Below, piece by piece: positions 1-8,220 of a stretch of DNA of 64,000 bases (positions are counted from its first letter, which is position 1; each line of letters opens with the position of its first letter). The notes under the pieces are model-generated. The model did not search any database and had not been told where the DNA came from. It saw only the letters and a list, made by a program, of their open reading frames with translations. The position numbers and the translations under genes were made by a program. This DNA comes from Candidatus Limnocylindrales bacterium (GTDB taxonomy: Bacteria; Moduliflexota; Moduliflexia; Moduliflexales; JAUQPW01): NCBI GenBank assembly GCA_035559535.1, contig DATMBG010000010.1:1-64000 (forward strand). The letters are read 5' to 3'.

Positions 1-236
1 CCAGGTTAATCATAGACATGGCCCATGCTTTGGAGTTGAAGGTTTTAGCGGAGGGGGTGGAGACGGAGGAGCAGTTGTTTTTTTTATGTGCCCAACAGTG
101 TGATGAGGCCCAGGGTTACCTGTTTGGTAAACCTGTACCGGTTGAGGAGTTTGAAAAGTTATTAAAGGAAGATCGATGTTTTAAGAAATGCACAACAGAA
201 AATTCCAATTATAAGACCAGCTACATCAAACCCTGA
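1..236 (+). CDS. C-terminal end of an EAL-domain (c-di-GMP phosphodiesterase) protein, cut by window edge
   Basis: The reading frame is open from the first base of the window to the stop at 234-236, so this is the 3' end of a larger gene. The visible part holds the last EAL-domain helix and strand: a LKVLAEGVET stretch, then a glutamine-rich helix and the QGYLFGKPVP turn that closes EAL domains. It closely resembles the end of the complete GGDEF-EAL protein at 61742-63436, so the two are paralogs. EAL domains hydrolyse cyclic di-GMP at the membrane or in the cytoplasm. The catalytic residues lie upstream of the window, so activity cannot be judged. A lysine-rich tail of about 20 residues follows the domain. 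Confidence 0.9.
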   Translation, partial: RLIIDMAHALELKVLAEGVETEEQLFFLCAQQCDEAQGYLFGKPVPVEEFEKLLKEDRCFKKCTTENSNYKTSYIKP

Positions 237-249
237 GAAATTGTTATAG

Positions 250-867
250 TTACTGAAAAGATCGAGGTAATTGTCGGATTCGCCAGCCCCAGGCTATTAT
301 TCCGGCTAAAATCAACAGGCTTCCTAAGACCTTTCGTAAAGGGACGCTTTCCCAGCTCCAGATGATCATGGCCAGAGCAAAGAACCAGAACAGAGTAAAT
401 TCAACCCAGAAAACCTGCAAACCCCGACTCGAAAAAAAAGAAGAAATACCCAGGGGAGCGACCGGAATAGGTCGGAAAGGTAGAAAATACCGGGTATTAT
501 CAAAGGGAGCGAAAAAGGCAATTCCAAGCCCTCCATCTGTCATAGCATCCAGAACTCCGTGGGAAACAGTGATCCCCCAGTAAAATAGAATCAATCCCAG
601 CCATCCTGAAGAGAAAACCGGGGTGATTTTGGAGGGAAAATGGGAAGCCCCCAGGGCCAGAACTCCAGCAAAAAACAGGGAATGGCTGAATCCGCGATGA
701 CCCAAGGGGTGGGAATAAGGAATCCAGGGCATCAGAAGGGCATCCAGATCGGGAATAACCGGTAAGACCGCAGATAAAAGCCCGTATTGATCTCTAACCT
801 GAAAAGAATGGGTTATCAATCGGGCCAGACCGTAGCCAACAATGGCATGGGTAAAAATCGTCGGCAT
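250..867 (-). CDS. DUF457/YdjM-type membrane-bound metal-dependent hydrolase
   Basis: A 205-residue polytopic membrane protein of the DUF457 (YdjM/YbcI) family of putative metal-dependent hydrolases. The family's polar metal-binding pattern is visible: an N-terminal FTHAIVG with His7, PDLDALLM (Asp40, Asp42), HPLGHRGFSHS (His53, His57, His62) and HGVLDAMTDGG (His103, Asp107, Asp111), followed by a PFDNTRYFLPFRPI segment. About four hydrophobic segments alternate with these motifs. The length fits the family. The physiological substrate is unknown. It starts two bases after the stop of the 122-residue gene at 870-1238, so the two are almost certainly co-transcribed. Confidence 0.85.
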   Translation of the reverse strand: MPTIFTHAIVGYGLARLITHSFQVRDQYGLLSAVLPVIPDLDALLMPWIPYSHPLGHRGFSHSLFFAGVLALGASHFPSKITPVFSSGWLGLILFYWGITVSHGVLDAMTDGGLGIAFFAPFDNTRYFLPFRPIPVAPLGISSFFSSRGLQVFWVEFTLFWFFALAMIIWSWESVPLRKVLGSLLILAGIIAWGWRIRQLPRSFQ

Positions 868-869
868 GT

Positions 870-1238
870 TTAGTCTAAATCCTCATCTAATTCCTCATCC
901 AATTCCATCAGATAGTTTCGAGCGTTCATTTCAACTACCCAGTTGTCAACCTCACCTTCTGTTTCCTGCTCCTCCCAACCTATGGGAACACGAGAAAGAA
1001 TAAACCTGTTTTCATGGGCAATATCCGCTATTTTCTCTAAAATAGGCTGGATTTCCTCCGGATCGTAATCTTCATTATCCATCAATTCATCCATGATATG
1101 CAAAGCATCTTCTGTATACATAATATTTCCGGCTTCTTCTGGATTCTCCACCAGATATTTACATACCGACTCAATCCATTCCCGATAGTCTCGGGTGAGT
1201 TCCCCGCGGGGACCTTGATAAGCAATGATTTTTATCAT
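870..1238 (-). CDS. Small acidic protein of unknown function, co-transcribed with the DUF457 gene
   Basis: A 122-residue soluble, strongly acidic protein that I do not recognise. It begins MIKIIAYQGPRGEL, continues with amphipathic helices (about 20-70) and ends in a Glu/Asp-rich tail (LDEELDEDLD). There is no signal peptide or membrane segment. A Shine-Dalgarno sequence (AGAGAGGTTAGA, minus strand) precedes the ATG. The gene lies upstream of the DUF457 hydrolase with a two-base gap, so a shared function is possible but no biochemical role can be inferred. Confidence 0.75.
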   Translation of the reverse strand: MIKIIAYQGPRGELTRDYREWIESVCKYLVENPEEAGNIMYTEDALHIMDELMDNEDYDPEEIQPILEKIADIAHENRFILSRVPIGWEEQETEGEVDNWVVEMNARNYLMELDEELDEDLD

Positions 1239-1360
1239 ATTCTAACCTCTCTCTAATCCTTCCAAATTTTCCTTTTTAAAAAGAAAGATACATCCACCCA
1301 GAGAACTGTCAAGCCATATTCCCCCTTGACGCTTCTTATAAACAGGTTGAATATATAAAT

Positions 1361-3400
1361 ATGCAACGTAAACCCAACAAATTTCGCCTGGTCTCCAATT
1401 TTAAACCCGCCGGGGATCAAATTTCTGCTATTCGAGAGTTGGTGGAAGGCATAAAAAGGGGAGATCCCCATCAGGTCTTATTGGGAGTGACCGGATCGGG
1501 TAAGACTTTCACCATCGCCAATGTTATCGAGCAGGTTCAGAAGCCCACCCTGGTTATTGCCCATAATAAAACTTTAGCCGCCCAGCTTTTCAATGAATTT
1601 CGTGAATTTTTTCCTGACAACGCCGTAGAGTACTTTGTCAGTTATTACGATTACTATCAGCCGGAGGCTTATATTCCCAGCACAGATACCTATATAGAGA
1701 AGGATGCTTCGATTAACGAGTATATCGATAAAATGCGGCATTCGGCAACCCGATCCCTTTTTGAAAGACGGGATGTCATCATTGTGGCCAGCGTCTCTTG
1801 CATTTACGGTTTGGGTTCTCCGGAGGCCTATTATGGCATGCTCCTTTTTTTAGACCAGGGACAACCCATCAGTCGCCAAGAAATTTTGAGGAAACTTGTT
1901 TCCATCCATTATGAGCGCAACGATATCGGTTTCTCTCGGGGAACTTTTCGGGCTCGAGGGGATGTCATTGAAATTTATCCTTCTTACCAGGATGAAGGCA
2001 TTCGGATTGAGTTGTTTGGGGATGAAGTAGATACCCTGGCTGTTTTTGATCCATTAACGGGAAAAACCTTGGGGAAGCTGGACCGGGTGGTCATTTATCC
2101 TGCCAGTCATTATGTTACCCCAGCGGCTACTCTCAAGCGGGCCATCGAAAATATTAAAATAGAGCTGGCAGAACGGGAAGCAGAACTTCGGGCACAAGGA
2201 AAGTTGCTGGAAATGCAGCGGCTCCATCAACGAACCATGTTCGATCTGGAGATGATTCAGGAGGTGGGTTACTGCCATGGGATTGAAAATTACTCCCGTC
2301 ATCTCAGTGGGCGACAGCCGGGAGAACCCCCTCCCACTTTGCTGGACTACTTCCCCAGAGATTCGCTGATCGTCATTGATGAAAGCCATGTGACCATCCC
2401 CCAACTTAAAGGCATGTATATTGGAGACCGTTCCCGAAAGACCACCCTGGTGGAATACGGATTTCGGCTTCCTTCGGCCCTGGACAACCGTCCATTGAAA
2501 TTTGAGGAGTTTGAAAAACAGGTCTCCCAGGTCATTTACGTTTCGGCCACACCGGGTCCTTATGAATTGGAAAAAAGCCAGGGAGTCGTTGTAGAGCAGG
2601 TTATCCGCCCCACCGGACTTATGGATCCCGAGATTGTAGTTCGACCCGTTGCCGGACAGGTCGATGATCTCATGACAGAAATCAAAGCCCGGGCCAGGCG
2701 AAATGAACGGGTACTGGTAACTACACTAACCAAACGAATGGCCGAAGATCTTACCGAATATTACACCGACCTGGGTTTGAAAGTGCGCTACCTCCATTCC
2801 GATATCGATACGTTGGAGCGGGTGGAGATTATCCGGGACCTCCGGATGGGAAAATACGATGCGCTCATTGGAGTGAATTTGCTTCGAGAAGGACTCGATA
2901 TCCCGGAAGTTTCTCTGGTTGCAATTTTAGATGCCGATAAGGAAGGCTACCTGCGGTCTACAACCTCCTTGATTCAAACTGCGGGACGAGCTGCCCGAAA
3001 TGTCAACGGATTGGTCATTATGTATGCAGATAAGATAACCCAATCTATCCGGGAAGCCATTCAAGAATCCAACCGACGAAGAGAAAAACAGCGAAGATAC
3101 AATGAAGAACATGGAATTACACCAGAGTCCATTCAGAAGTCTATCACCAACATTCTGGGAAGCATTTATGAAGCGGATTACTATACGGTTCCCCTTTCTC
3201 AGGATGGGTCACTGGACCTGGCGCAGGATAAATTGTTAGTGGCCGAGAAGCCGGCGGAGTATCTGACTGAGGAAGATATTTCCAATCTGATAGCCAGGTT
3301 AGAGAAAGAGATGAAGGAAGCGGCTAAGAAACTGGAGTTTGAAAGGGCTGCCGTGCTGAGGGATAAGATCAAAGAGTTGAAAAAGCGATCTGGAAGTTAA
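1361..3400 (+). CDS. uvrB: UvrB, excinuclease ABC subunit B
   Basis: The damage-verification helicase of nucleotide excision repair, acting with UvrA and UvrC. At 679 residues it is full length. Visible features are Walker A GVTGSGKT (42-49), the beta-hairpin region with [17 protein letters not shown] (about 97-113), the DESH helicase motif, the motif V/VI region ([23 protein letters not shown]) and a C-terminal UVR motif (about 640-675) that contacts UvrC. The ATG at 1361 has no Shine-Dalgarno sequence. A TTGACG box at 1326 and a very AT-rich stretch reach up to the ATG, so a short-leader or leaderless message is possible. uvrA and uvrC are not in the window. Confidence 0.98.
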   Translation: MQRKPNKFRLVSNFKPAGDQISAIRELVEGIKRGDPHQVLLGVTGSGKTFTIANVIEQVQKPTLVIAHNKTLAAQLFNEFREFFPDNAVEYFVSYYDYYQPEAYIPSTDTYIEKDASINEYIDKMRHSATRSLFERRDVIIVASVSCIYGLGSPEAYYGMLLFLDQGQPISRQEILRKLVSIHYERNDIGFSRGTFRARGDVIEIYPSYQDEGIRIELFGDEVDTLAVFDPLTGKTLGKLDRVVIYPASHYVTPAATLKRAIENIKIELAEREAELRAQGKLLEMQRLHQRTMFDLEMIQEVGYCHGIENYSRHLSGRQPGEPPPTLLDYFPRDSLIVIDESHVTIPQLKGMYIGDRSRKTTLVEYGFRLPSALDNRPLKFEEFEKQVSQVIYVSATPGPYELEKSQGVVVEQVIRPTGLMDPEIVVRPVAGQVDDLMTEIKARARRNERVLVTTLTKRMAEDLTEYYTDLGLKVRYLHSDIDTLERVEIIRDLRMGKYDALIGVNLLREGLDIPEVSLVAILDADKEGYLRSTTSLIQTAGRAARNVNGLVIMYADKITQSIREAIQESNRRREKQRRYNEEHGITPESIQKSITNILGSIYEADYYTVPLSQDGSLDLAQDKLLVAEKPAEYLTEEDISNLIARLEKEMKEAAKKLEFERAAVLRDKIKELKKRSGS

Positions 3401-3424
3401 AAGCATCTGAGGTGAGAGAATAGA

Positions 3425-3440
3425 CCTGCCGACAGGCAGG
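3425..3440. repeat. Short CCTGCC-GGCAGG hairpin repeat, copy 1
   Basis: A perfect 6-bp inverted repeat (CCTGCC GACA GGCAGG) between uvrB and the cyclase gene. Near-identical hairpins occur at 19128-19145 and 47500-47512, all between genes. No T-run follows, so it is more likely a dispersed palindrome than a terminator. Confidence 0.6.
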
Positions 3441-3478
3441 ATAACCTGACCTCGAGTTCCAAGTTTCAAGCCTCAAAT

Positions 3479-4111
3479 ATGAAAATTTACGATATTTCCG
3501 TTCCCTTATCCAATGAGTTGCCGACCTGGCCGGGAGACCCTCCCCTCAGGATTGAGAAGGCTTTGGATCTGGACCGGGGCGACCCGGCTAACGTTTCCCT
3601 CATCACACTGGGTTCCCACACAGGAACCCATCTGGATGCGCCGGGACATTTCATTCGGGATGGTAAAACCATAGACCAGATTCCACTGGATATTTTCATA
3701 GGAAGAGTGAGGGTTTATGAACTTAACGTTGAAAAAAGAATCGAAGTGGATGACTTGAAGGGTTTATCCTGGCAGGGGATTGAACGTGTTCTTTTTAAAA
3801 CTCGAAATTCCCTGGAATGCTGGAAAGATGAAATTTTTCATACCGATTTTGTTCATCTTTCCCAAAAGGCAGCCGAATATCTGGTCGAGAAGGGAATTAA
3901 GTTGATAGGGATCGATTATCTTTCGGTTGAAGCCTTTGGAAGCACAGAATTTCCGGTTCACCACACTCTCCTGAGCCATGAAGTCATTCCTTTGGAGGGA
4001 CTGAATCTCTCGGAGGTGGAACCCGGGGATTACGAGATATGTTGTCTTCCCATCAAGATTAAAAACGGAGATGGAGCTCCGGTTCGAGCCATTTTGAAAA
4101 GCTTAAGCTAA
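3479..4111 (+). CDS. Cyclase-family metal-dependent hydrolase (kynurenine-formamidase-like)
   Basis: A 210-residue member of the cyclase/KynB family of zinc or manganese amidohydrolases, which cleave arylformamides, cyclic imides or related compounds. The metal motif HTGTHLDAPGHF is at residues 47-58, and the N-terminal DISVPLSNELPTWPGDPP is the usual substrate-loop strand. The C-terminal GIDYLSVEAFGSTEFPVHH matches the family's second conserved block, with the His that completes the site. Full length, cytoplasmic. It lies 67 bases upstream of the selenoprotein gene on the same strand. Without kynureninase or tryptophan dioxygenase nearby, assignment to tryptophan breakdown would be a guess. 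Confidence 0.9.
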   Translation: MKIYDISVPLSNELPTWPGDPPLRIEKALDLDRGDPANVSLITLGSHTGTHLDAPGHFIRDGKTIDQIPLDIFIGRVRVYELNVEKRIEVDDLKGLSWQGIERVLFKTRNSLECWKDEIFHTDFVHLSQKAAEYLVEKGIKLIGIDYLSVEAFGSTEFPVHHTLLSHEVIPLEGLNLSEVEPGDYEICCLPIKIKNGDGAPVRAILKSLS

Positions 4112-4178
4112 AAGGGTCAAAATGAAAGGCCCAAGAAACAGATCTTGAGCTTTTCTCTTTTCATCTTGATTTTTTCCC

Positions 4179-5006
4179 TTGTTCCGAAGTATTAAAAATA
4201 GACTTCTGGCTAAATTCTTTACAAAATTCCCTCAACTCGTAGATCGTTGGGCAGAGAAAACCTCTTTTTGGGAAAGTCGGGACGTTCCCTGGACGCCTTT
4301 AAAGAAAAAGCTTAGGGATTGTCGGGTTGCCTTAATTACAACAGGTGGCGTTCATTTAAAAAATCAACTCCCCTTTGACATGAAAAACCCCCACGGAGAC
4401 CCTACTTACCGGGAGATTCCTCGAGATACTCACCGGGAGGACTTAACGATTACCCATGATTACTACGATCATCGCGATGCCGACAGGGATATCAATATCA
4501 TCTTCCCTATAGAACGCTTAAAAGAGCTGGCCCAACTCCGGGTCATTGGAGAAGAAGCTCCTTTTCATTACAGTTTTATGGGACATATCGATAAAGATTT
4601 GATAGATATCCTGATACGACAAACGGCCCCCGAGGTGGCCGAAAAACTTAGGGCGGCTCAGGTGGATGCAGTCCTTTTAACTCCGGCTTGAGGGCTCTGC
4701 AATCAGTCTGTAGGACTGATCCAGCGAGAAGTTGAACGGAAGGGTATTTCTACGATTTCTATCACCCTGGTACGTAAGGTTACAGAAGCCGTTAAACCTC
4801 CCAGGGCTTTGTCTCTTCGCTGGCCTTTCGGGCATCCTTTGGGAGAACCCTTTCAGGTAAATCAACAAATGACCATTCTAAAAGAGATGCTGGATGCGCT
4901 CCAGACTCTGGATACCCCCGGCACGATCCGGGATCTCCCCCACCGTTGGCGTCGAGAAACCTATCAGAACCCTTTTTCCTCTCCCCTTGTGGATAAAGTT
5001 CCATAA
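4179..5006 (+). CDS. Glycine/sarcosine/betaine reductase B-like selenoprotein with in-frame UGA (Sec171)
   Basis: A GrdB-family protein whose frame is interrupted by one TGA (4689-4691) but continues unchanged to a TAA at 5006, giving 275 residues with selenocysteine at 171. Before the UGA, family motifs are present (ALITTGGVHL, NPHGDPTYREIP, DHRDADRDIN, AAQVDAVLLTPA). After it come U-G-L-C-NQSVGLIQREVE, SITLVRKVTEAVKPPRAL and PFGHPLGEPF, typical of the family's second half. The UxxC redox motif (Sec171, Cys174) is the usual Sec or Cys site of GrdB-like proteins. A SECIS-like hairpin follows. The start is a TTG at 4179 with no clear Shine-Dalgarno, just after an in-frame stop at 4167. The exact substrate is unknown, and no grdA, grdC or sel genes are in view. 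Conventional calling would split this gene in two. Confidence 0.85.
4692..4720 (+). promoter_or_regulatory. Putative bacterial SECIS element downstream of the UGA codon
   Basis: Directly after the in-frame TGA is a perfect 7-bp stem (ATCAGTC at 4702-4708, GACTGAT at 4714-4720) closing a 5-base loop, TGTAG. The apical loop starts 17 bases after the UGA and has a G at its second position followed by U. Both fit the published bacterial SECIS consensus (loop 16-37 bases from UGA, G among the first two loop bases). It would recruit SelB with Sec-tRNA. The placement is seen in the sequence; the function is inferred. Confidence 0.65.
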
Positions 5007-5569
5007 AGTTGCGTTCCGCCTGCCCATGGACAGACTACCTTAACCCTCCATCCCCGGCGCCAGGTTAAGCTGAAAAGCCCTGTCAGGAACGAACCATGGG
5101 TAGCCCCCGATATAAGTGGGGAGATTCAGAATTCAGAATTTTTTCACATCCTGGTAAACAGGTTGCCCCTGACGGAGCTTAGAGGATCCTGTTATCCTGT
5201 TTCCCCTAGTTTATGCCAGGGATTATCAACAGCTTGCCCCGCCGGGGCTAACCTTCCTATCCTGGCGCTTAGGCCCCTGTTCCCCCCTCAAGGGAGCAAG
5301 GGAGGATGTTCAGGCCGAAAATAAGGCTTTTCCTCTTCTTAGCTTGATGGGTATGTCCCCCTTTCCTACCCTTCCCCTGAAACTTCAAAAGAGGGGTTGA
5401 GGCCGGGGAGGAACTGGATCGTTCAGTGCACAAATTTGAAACCGGTATGACTTCTCAAATAAAAAGGTGTGGCATTCAGGCTCATTTGCTGTATTTTAAC
5501 TTAGTGAAAAATATCCGATTTTGGGCTAGGTAAAACTTATAAACTTTATCTCCAATTCTAATCTAGAAT
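5007..5569. other. Non-coding, repeat-rich gap between the selenoprotein and YHS/AI-2E genes
   Basis: 563 bases without a credible gene. It holds a copy of the ~170-bp dispersed element (reverse orientation, about 5181-5349), a GATTCAGAATTCAGAATT tract near 5125-5143 of the heptamer type, and a C/G-rich inverted segment near 5371-5410. No convincing promoter for the downstream gene was found. Confidence 0.6.
5181..5349 (-). repeat. ~170-bp dispersed repeat element, copy 1 (reverse orientation)
   Basis: Read on the minus strand, this begins with AAGCTAAGAAGAGGAAAAGC, then CTTATTTTCGGCCTGAACA, a C-run/G-run hairpin (CTCCCTTG...TTGAGGGGGG), CCAGGATAGGAAGG and finally TAGGGGAAACAGGATAACAG. The same order of blocks is seen at 63444-63605 and, in shortened form, at 41338-41420. 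There is no ORF inside, so it looks like a non-coding, possibly mobile or structured-RNA-type repeat. Confidence 0.7.
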
Positions 5570-6916
5570 ATGACACCAGTGACCCGAGATCCCGTTTGTA
5601 GAACGCGCTTGAATCCGGCACGATTGCGCTGGCGTAGTCGATACCAGAATCATACCTATTATTTCTGTAGTACCAGTTGCAAATCCCGGTTTGATAAATC
5701 CCCAGAAACCTACACAGAGAATTACGAAGATGGGATCATTGTTACGCAGATACCGCCTTTGTCTGCTTCCACAAAGGGTTCAAAGGCAAATGGAGAATCC
5801 CGAGCTAATACGAATGGAACGTTAGGTGGAAACGGCAGAACCATCGTTGAAGGCGTACCGACCATTGTTCAGTTGCGAAGTTGGGCCCTGGTTATTTTAG
5901 GAATAGGGACCATTATCGCTTTTTGTTACTTCGCCCAGCCGGTTATAATTCCTTTTATCCTAGCCCTCTATCTTTCCTATATTTTAAGTCCTTTGGTCAG
6001 CTTTACAACCCACTGGCTTAAAATCCCCCATACCGTCGCCAGTATCCTGGCCGTACTCTTAGCCTTAAGTATTATCCTCACAGGTCTCTATTTTTTGATA
6101 GGCCAGGTACAAAACTTTATGGAAGATTTTCCAAAATATTCTCATAAACTTCGGACCTTGATTGGAGGAGTCCAGAAGGAAGTAAAGCAGATCCAGGAGA
6201 AAACCGAGGATCTAACCAAGGAAGAAAAAAAGGATATTCCAGAGGTCAGAATTGCTAACCAAGCAACCCATTATTTCAAAACCTTAACCACGACCTTTGA
6301 TGTGGTAAGTACCTTTGTACTCGTCCTGTTTTTTGTTCTCTTCTTGCTTAAAGATCAAATCATCTTTAAAAAGAAACTGATTGCCATCGCCAGTCGAGCA
6401 GATCGAAAACTGACCATCAACATTATCGATAATATCAGCCAAAAAATTCAACGCTACCTTATTGTAATGTCCCTGATTAATCTGGGGCTTGCCGTTGTCC
6501 ATACCCTTTCATTTTTTTTACAGGGTATTCCTTATTTCTATATCTGGGGACCTCTGGTAGGTATCCTCAATTTTATCCCTTATGTAGGCCCTTTTATTGC
6601 CATAATTCCTCCTACCCTGATGGCTATTATTCAATATGAAGGCTGGAAACATGCTTTGCTGTTGGTGACCATATATCTTTTCATTCAAAATTTAGAAGGT
6701 AATTATATCACCCCCAGCCTGGTCGGTCATCAGATCGACCTAAATCCCATTGCCCAGTTATTATCGGCTATCTTTTGGACCTGGCTTTGGGGTCCAGTGG
6801 GACTTTTGCTTTCGACCCCCTTGCTGGTTTCCCTGAAAGTCATTATCGATAGCTTTGAAAACCTGAAACCTATCGGGATTTTCCTGGGTGAAACTGTCGA
6901 TCAATTCGAAGGGTAG
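5570..6916 (+). CDS. AI-2E/PerM-family transporter with N-terminal YHS domain
   Basis: A 448-residue fusion. Residues about 6-50 form a YHS (TRASH-like) domain: RDPVCRTRLNP, then NHTYYFCSTSCKSRF and a closing SPETY. YHS domains bind metal through such cysteines and are common in metal ATPases. After a polar linker (about 55-100), residues about 105-440 are a PerM/AI-2E family membrane domain with seven or eight hydrophobic segments and the conserved LEGNYITPSLVG block. Members include Na+/H+ antiporters and the TqsA autoinducer-2 exporter, so the substrate cannot be fixed. No Shine-Dalgarno precedes the ATG. The isolated position suggests a single-gene transcript. Confidence 0.88.
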   Translation: MTPVTRDPVCRTRLNPARLRWRSRYQNHTYYFCSTSCKSRFDKSPETYTENYEDGIIVTQIPPLSASTKGSKANGESRANTNGTLGGNGRTIVEGVPTIVQLRSWALVILGIGTIIAFCYFAQPVIIPFILALYLSYILSPLVSFTTHWLKIPHTVASILAVLLALSIILTGLYFLIGQVQNFMEDFPKYSHKLRTLIGGVQKEVKQIQEKTEDLTKEEKKDIPEVRIANQATHYFKTLTTTFDVVSTFVLVLFFVLFLLKDQIIFKKKLIAIASRADRKLTINIIDNISQKIQRYLIVMSLINLGLAVVHTLSFFLQGIPYFYIWGPLVGILNFIPYVGPFIAIIPPTLMAIIQYEGWKHALLLVTIYLFIQNLEGNYITPSLVGHQIDLNPIAQLLSAIFWTWLWGPVGLLLSTPLLVSLKVIIDSFENLKPIGIFLGETVDQFEG

Positions 6917-7185
6917 GCTTTAGTCGTACCTCAACTTTTCTGACCCCTGTTAAATTCTAAATTAAAATAGAGACTCCGGTGGTAATGGCCCTATGAAATC
7001 GCTTTTTAACCTGTCGTCGTAAAAAAGTGACATGGAGGAAAGCCTGGATCCTACGGATTTTATCCGAAGCCTTGAAGGGACCGAGTCCTAAATGGATGAC
7101 GATCTGTCATGTTTTTAAAACAAATGAACTCCTGTAAAGACTAAAAAAATCAGTACTTTGTAAAGTTAATTCTGTGTAATGGTCT

Positions 7186-7234
7186 GCCCTCACCCGGCTC
7201 CTCTCCCGAAGCTTCAGGAGAGGGAGGCCTTTGG
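7186..7234. repeat. C/T-rich palindromic repeat (CCCTCACCC...CTCTCCC type)
   Basis: Contains CCCTCACCCGGCTCCTCTCC followed by GAAGCTTC and AGGAGAGGG, an imperfect hairpin. Related units lie at 7441-7520, 28787-28903, 28984-29030 and 47226-47267. This type of dispersed palindrome occurs in many bacterial genomes. Confidence 0.65.
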
Positions 7235-7440
7235 GAAATTGGAAAGTACCCCTGGCAGACAGAAGCCAATCGGTGGTATGGCCTTTGCTTTAGAAAAGAG
7301 GTAAAAGCAAAAAGCTCCGTTCTGTATAATCCGGGGATGAGGCAACCGATCTGAAAATCTGGAAGTAGACCTCTATAGCTACTCTTGGAAGGTAACCGCA
7401 TAGGACTACCCGACCCCTTACCTCATATTTTCCTGGTAAA

Positions 7441-7520
7441 CCCCATAGCCCCACTCCCAGCCCTCCCCATTTTCCCTCCCCGTCCACGGGGAGGGTCAGG
7501 GTGGGGGCATCGGGGAGGGA
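7441..7520. repeat. C/T-rich palindromic repeat, second unit
   Basis: CCCTCCCCATTTTCCCTCCC then CGTCCACGGGGAGGGTCAGG and GTGGGGGC, an inverted pair with a CGTCCACG centre. Same class as 7186-7234, reading as a degenerate hairpin. Confidence 0.55.
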
Positions 7521-7627
7521 GCCTATCGAGGGGAAATTGAATCTCCAAGAAAACCGATGGGGTATTCTCCAGAAGGATCTGATGAATCCTCCATCCAAGA
7601 ACCTCCATTCAGGAAGGAGAAAGAATT

Positions 7628-8011
7628 ATGGTAGTTATTTTCAAGAGAAGGATCTTTATAGGAGCCCTCTTAGGATTTTGTTTTATATGTATGCAAAATC
7701 TTATCCGACCGATTTCTAGGATAATAATTCCCACCGAGCATCAACCGAGACGGTTAACCTACCTGTCGGCCTATTTAGCCTACAAAGGAGGTGCAGAGAC
7801 AAACTCACAAAATGTCTGGCCCGGTGCTTTCCAGGGATTAAATATCAAAACTACCTTAATCGAATTAAAACCATCCTGGAAAGAACAGAAAATCTCCCTA
7901 TGCTCCCATGAAAATGATGATGATGACAACGGAAATAACAACGACGAAGGAGATAACGGTGGAAATGAAGGAGATGAGGGAGGAGAAGATACAGAATTGA
8001 TAGAAACGTGA
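7628..8011 (+). CDS. Small exported or membrane-anchored protein with acidic Asp/Asn/Gly/Glu tail
   Basis: A 127-residue protein that I do not recognise. A good Shine-Dalgarno (AGGAAGGAGA) sits 7-8 bases before the ATG. The N-terminus is a signal or anchor (KRRIFIGALLGFCFICMQ, about 6-23). A short globular part follows, and the last ~35 residues are almost only D, N, G and E, starting at HENDDDDNGNNND. Such acidic tails are often calcium-binding or extracellular. Two cysteines remain after the signal region. It stands alone on its strand. It is probably a real gene because of its RBS and signal, but its function is unknown. Confidence 0.6.
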   Translation: MVVIFKRRIFIGALLGFCFICMQNLIRPISRIIIPTEHQPRRLTYLSAYLAYKGGAETNSQNVWPGAFQGLNIKTTLIELKPSWKEQKISLCSHENDDDDNGNNNDEGDNGGNEGDEGGEDTELIET

Positions 8012-8072
8012 TGGTGTAAGGAAGAGCCAGGCAGGAATTTTGGACAAAGCCATCTAACTAGGATTCTCTTAA

Positions 8073-8091
8073 GGTGGGTTTCAAACCCACC
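8073..8091. repeat. Palindrome GGTGGGTTT-AAACCCACC
   Basis: Two perfect 9-bp arms around a single C lie between two convergent genes. The sequence resembles a dispersed GTAGGGGTGGGTTTGAAACC motif seen in many genomes. A role as a transcription stop is possible, but no T-run follows. Confidence 0.5.
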
Positions 8092-8220
8092 CCTACCAGA
8101 CCGTTCGAAAATTCGTTCTAACTGTTTAGGATTGGTTACTCAGGATTTATGGCTCTAGAGATAACCCCTCATTTTGTTAACTAAAGGTAGTTCAACCAAG
8201 AAGAAATATCCAGGGTTGTT

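Larger units (their letters stand above)
6917..7627. other. Repeat-containing non-coding gap
   Basis: About 710 bases with no supported gene. Short minus-strand ORFs here (7150-7608) overlap two C/T-rich palindromic repeats and have low-complexity, family-less translations. The rest shows no promoter or terminator that I can defend. Confidence 0.5.

Noticed and set aside
4179-4691. The first half of the selenoprotein as a complete 170-residue gene, with a separate small gene at 4809-5006.
   Set aside because: Both pieces share one frame with only a TGA between them, the family sequence runs through it and a SECIS-like hairpin follows.
7150-7608. Overlapping minus-strand ORFs of 61-102 residues.
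   Set aside because: They overlap palindromic repeats, have low-complexity translations and no RBS or family.
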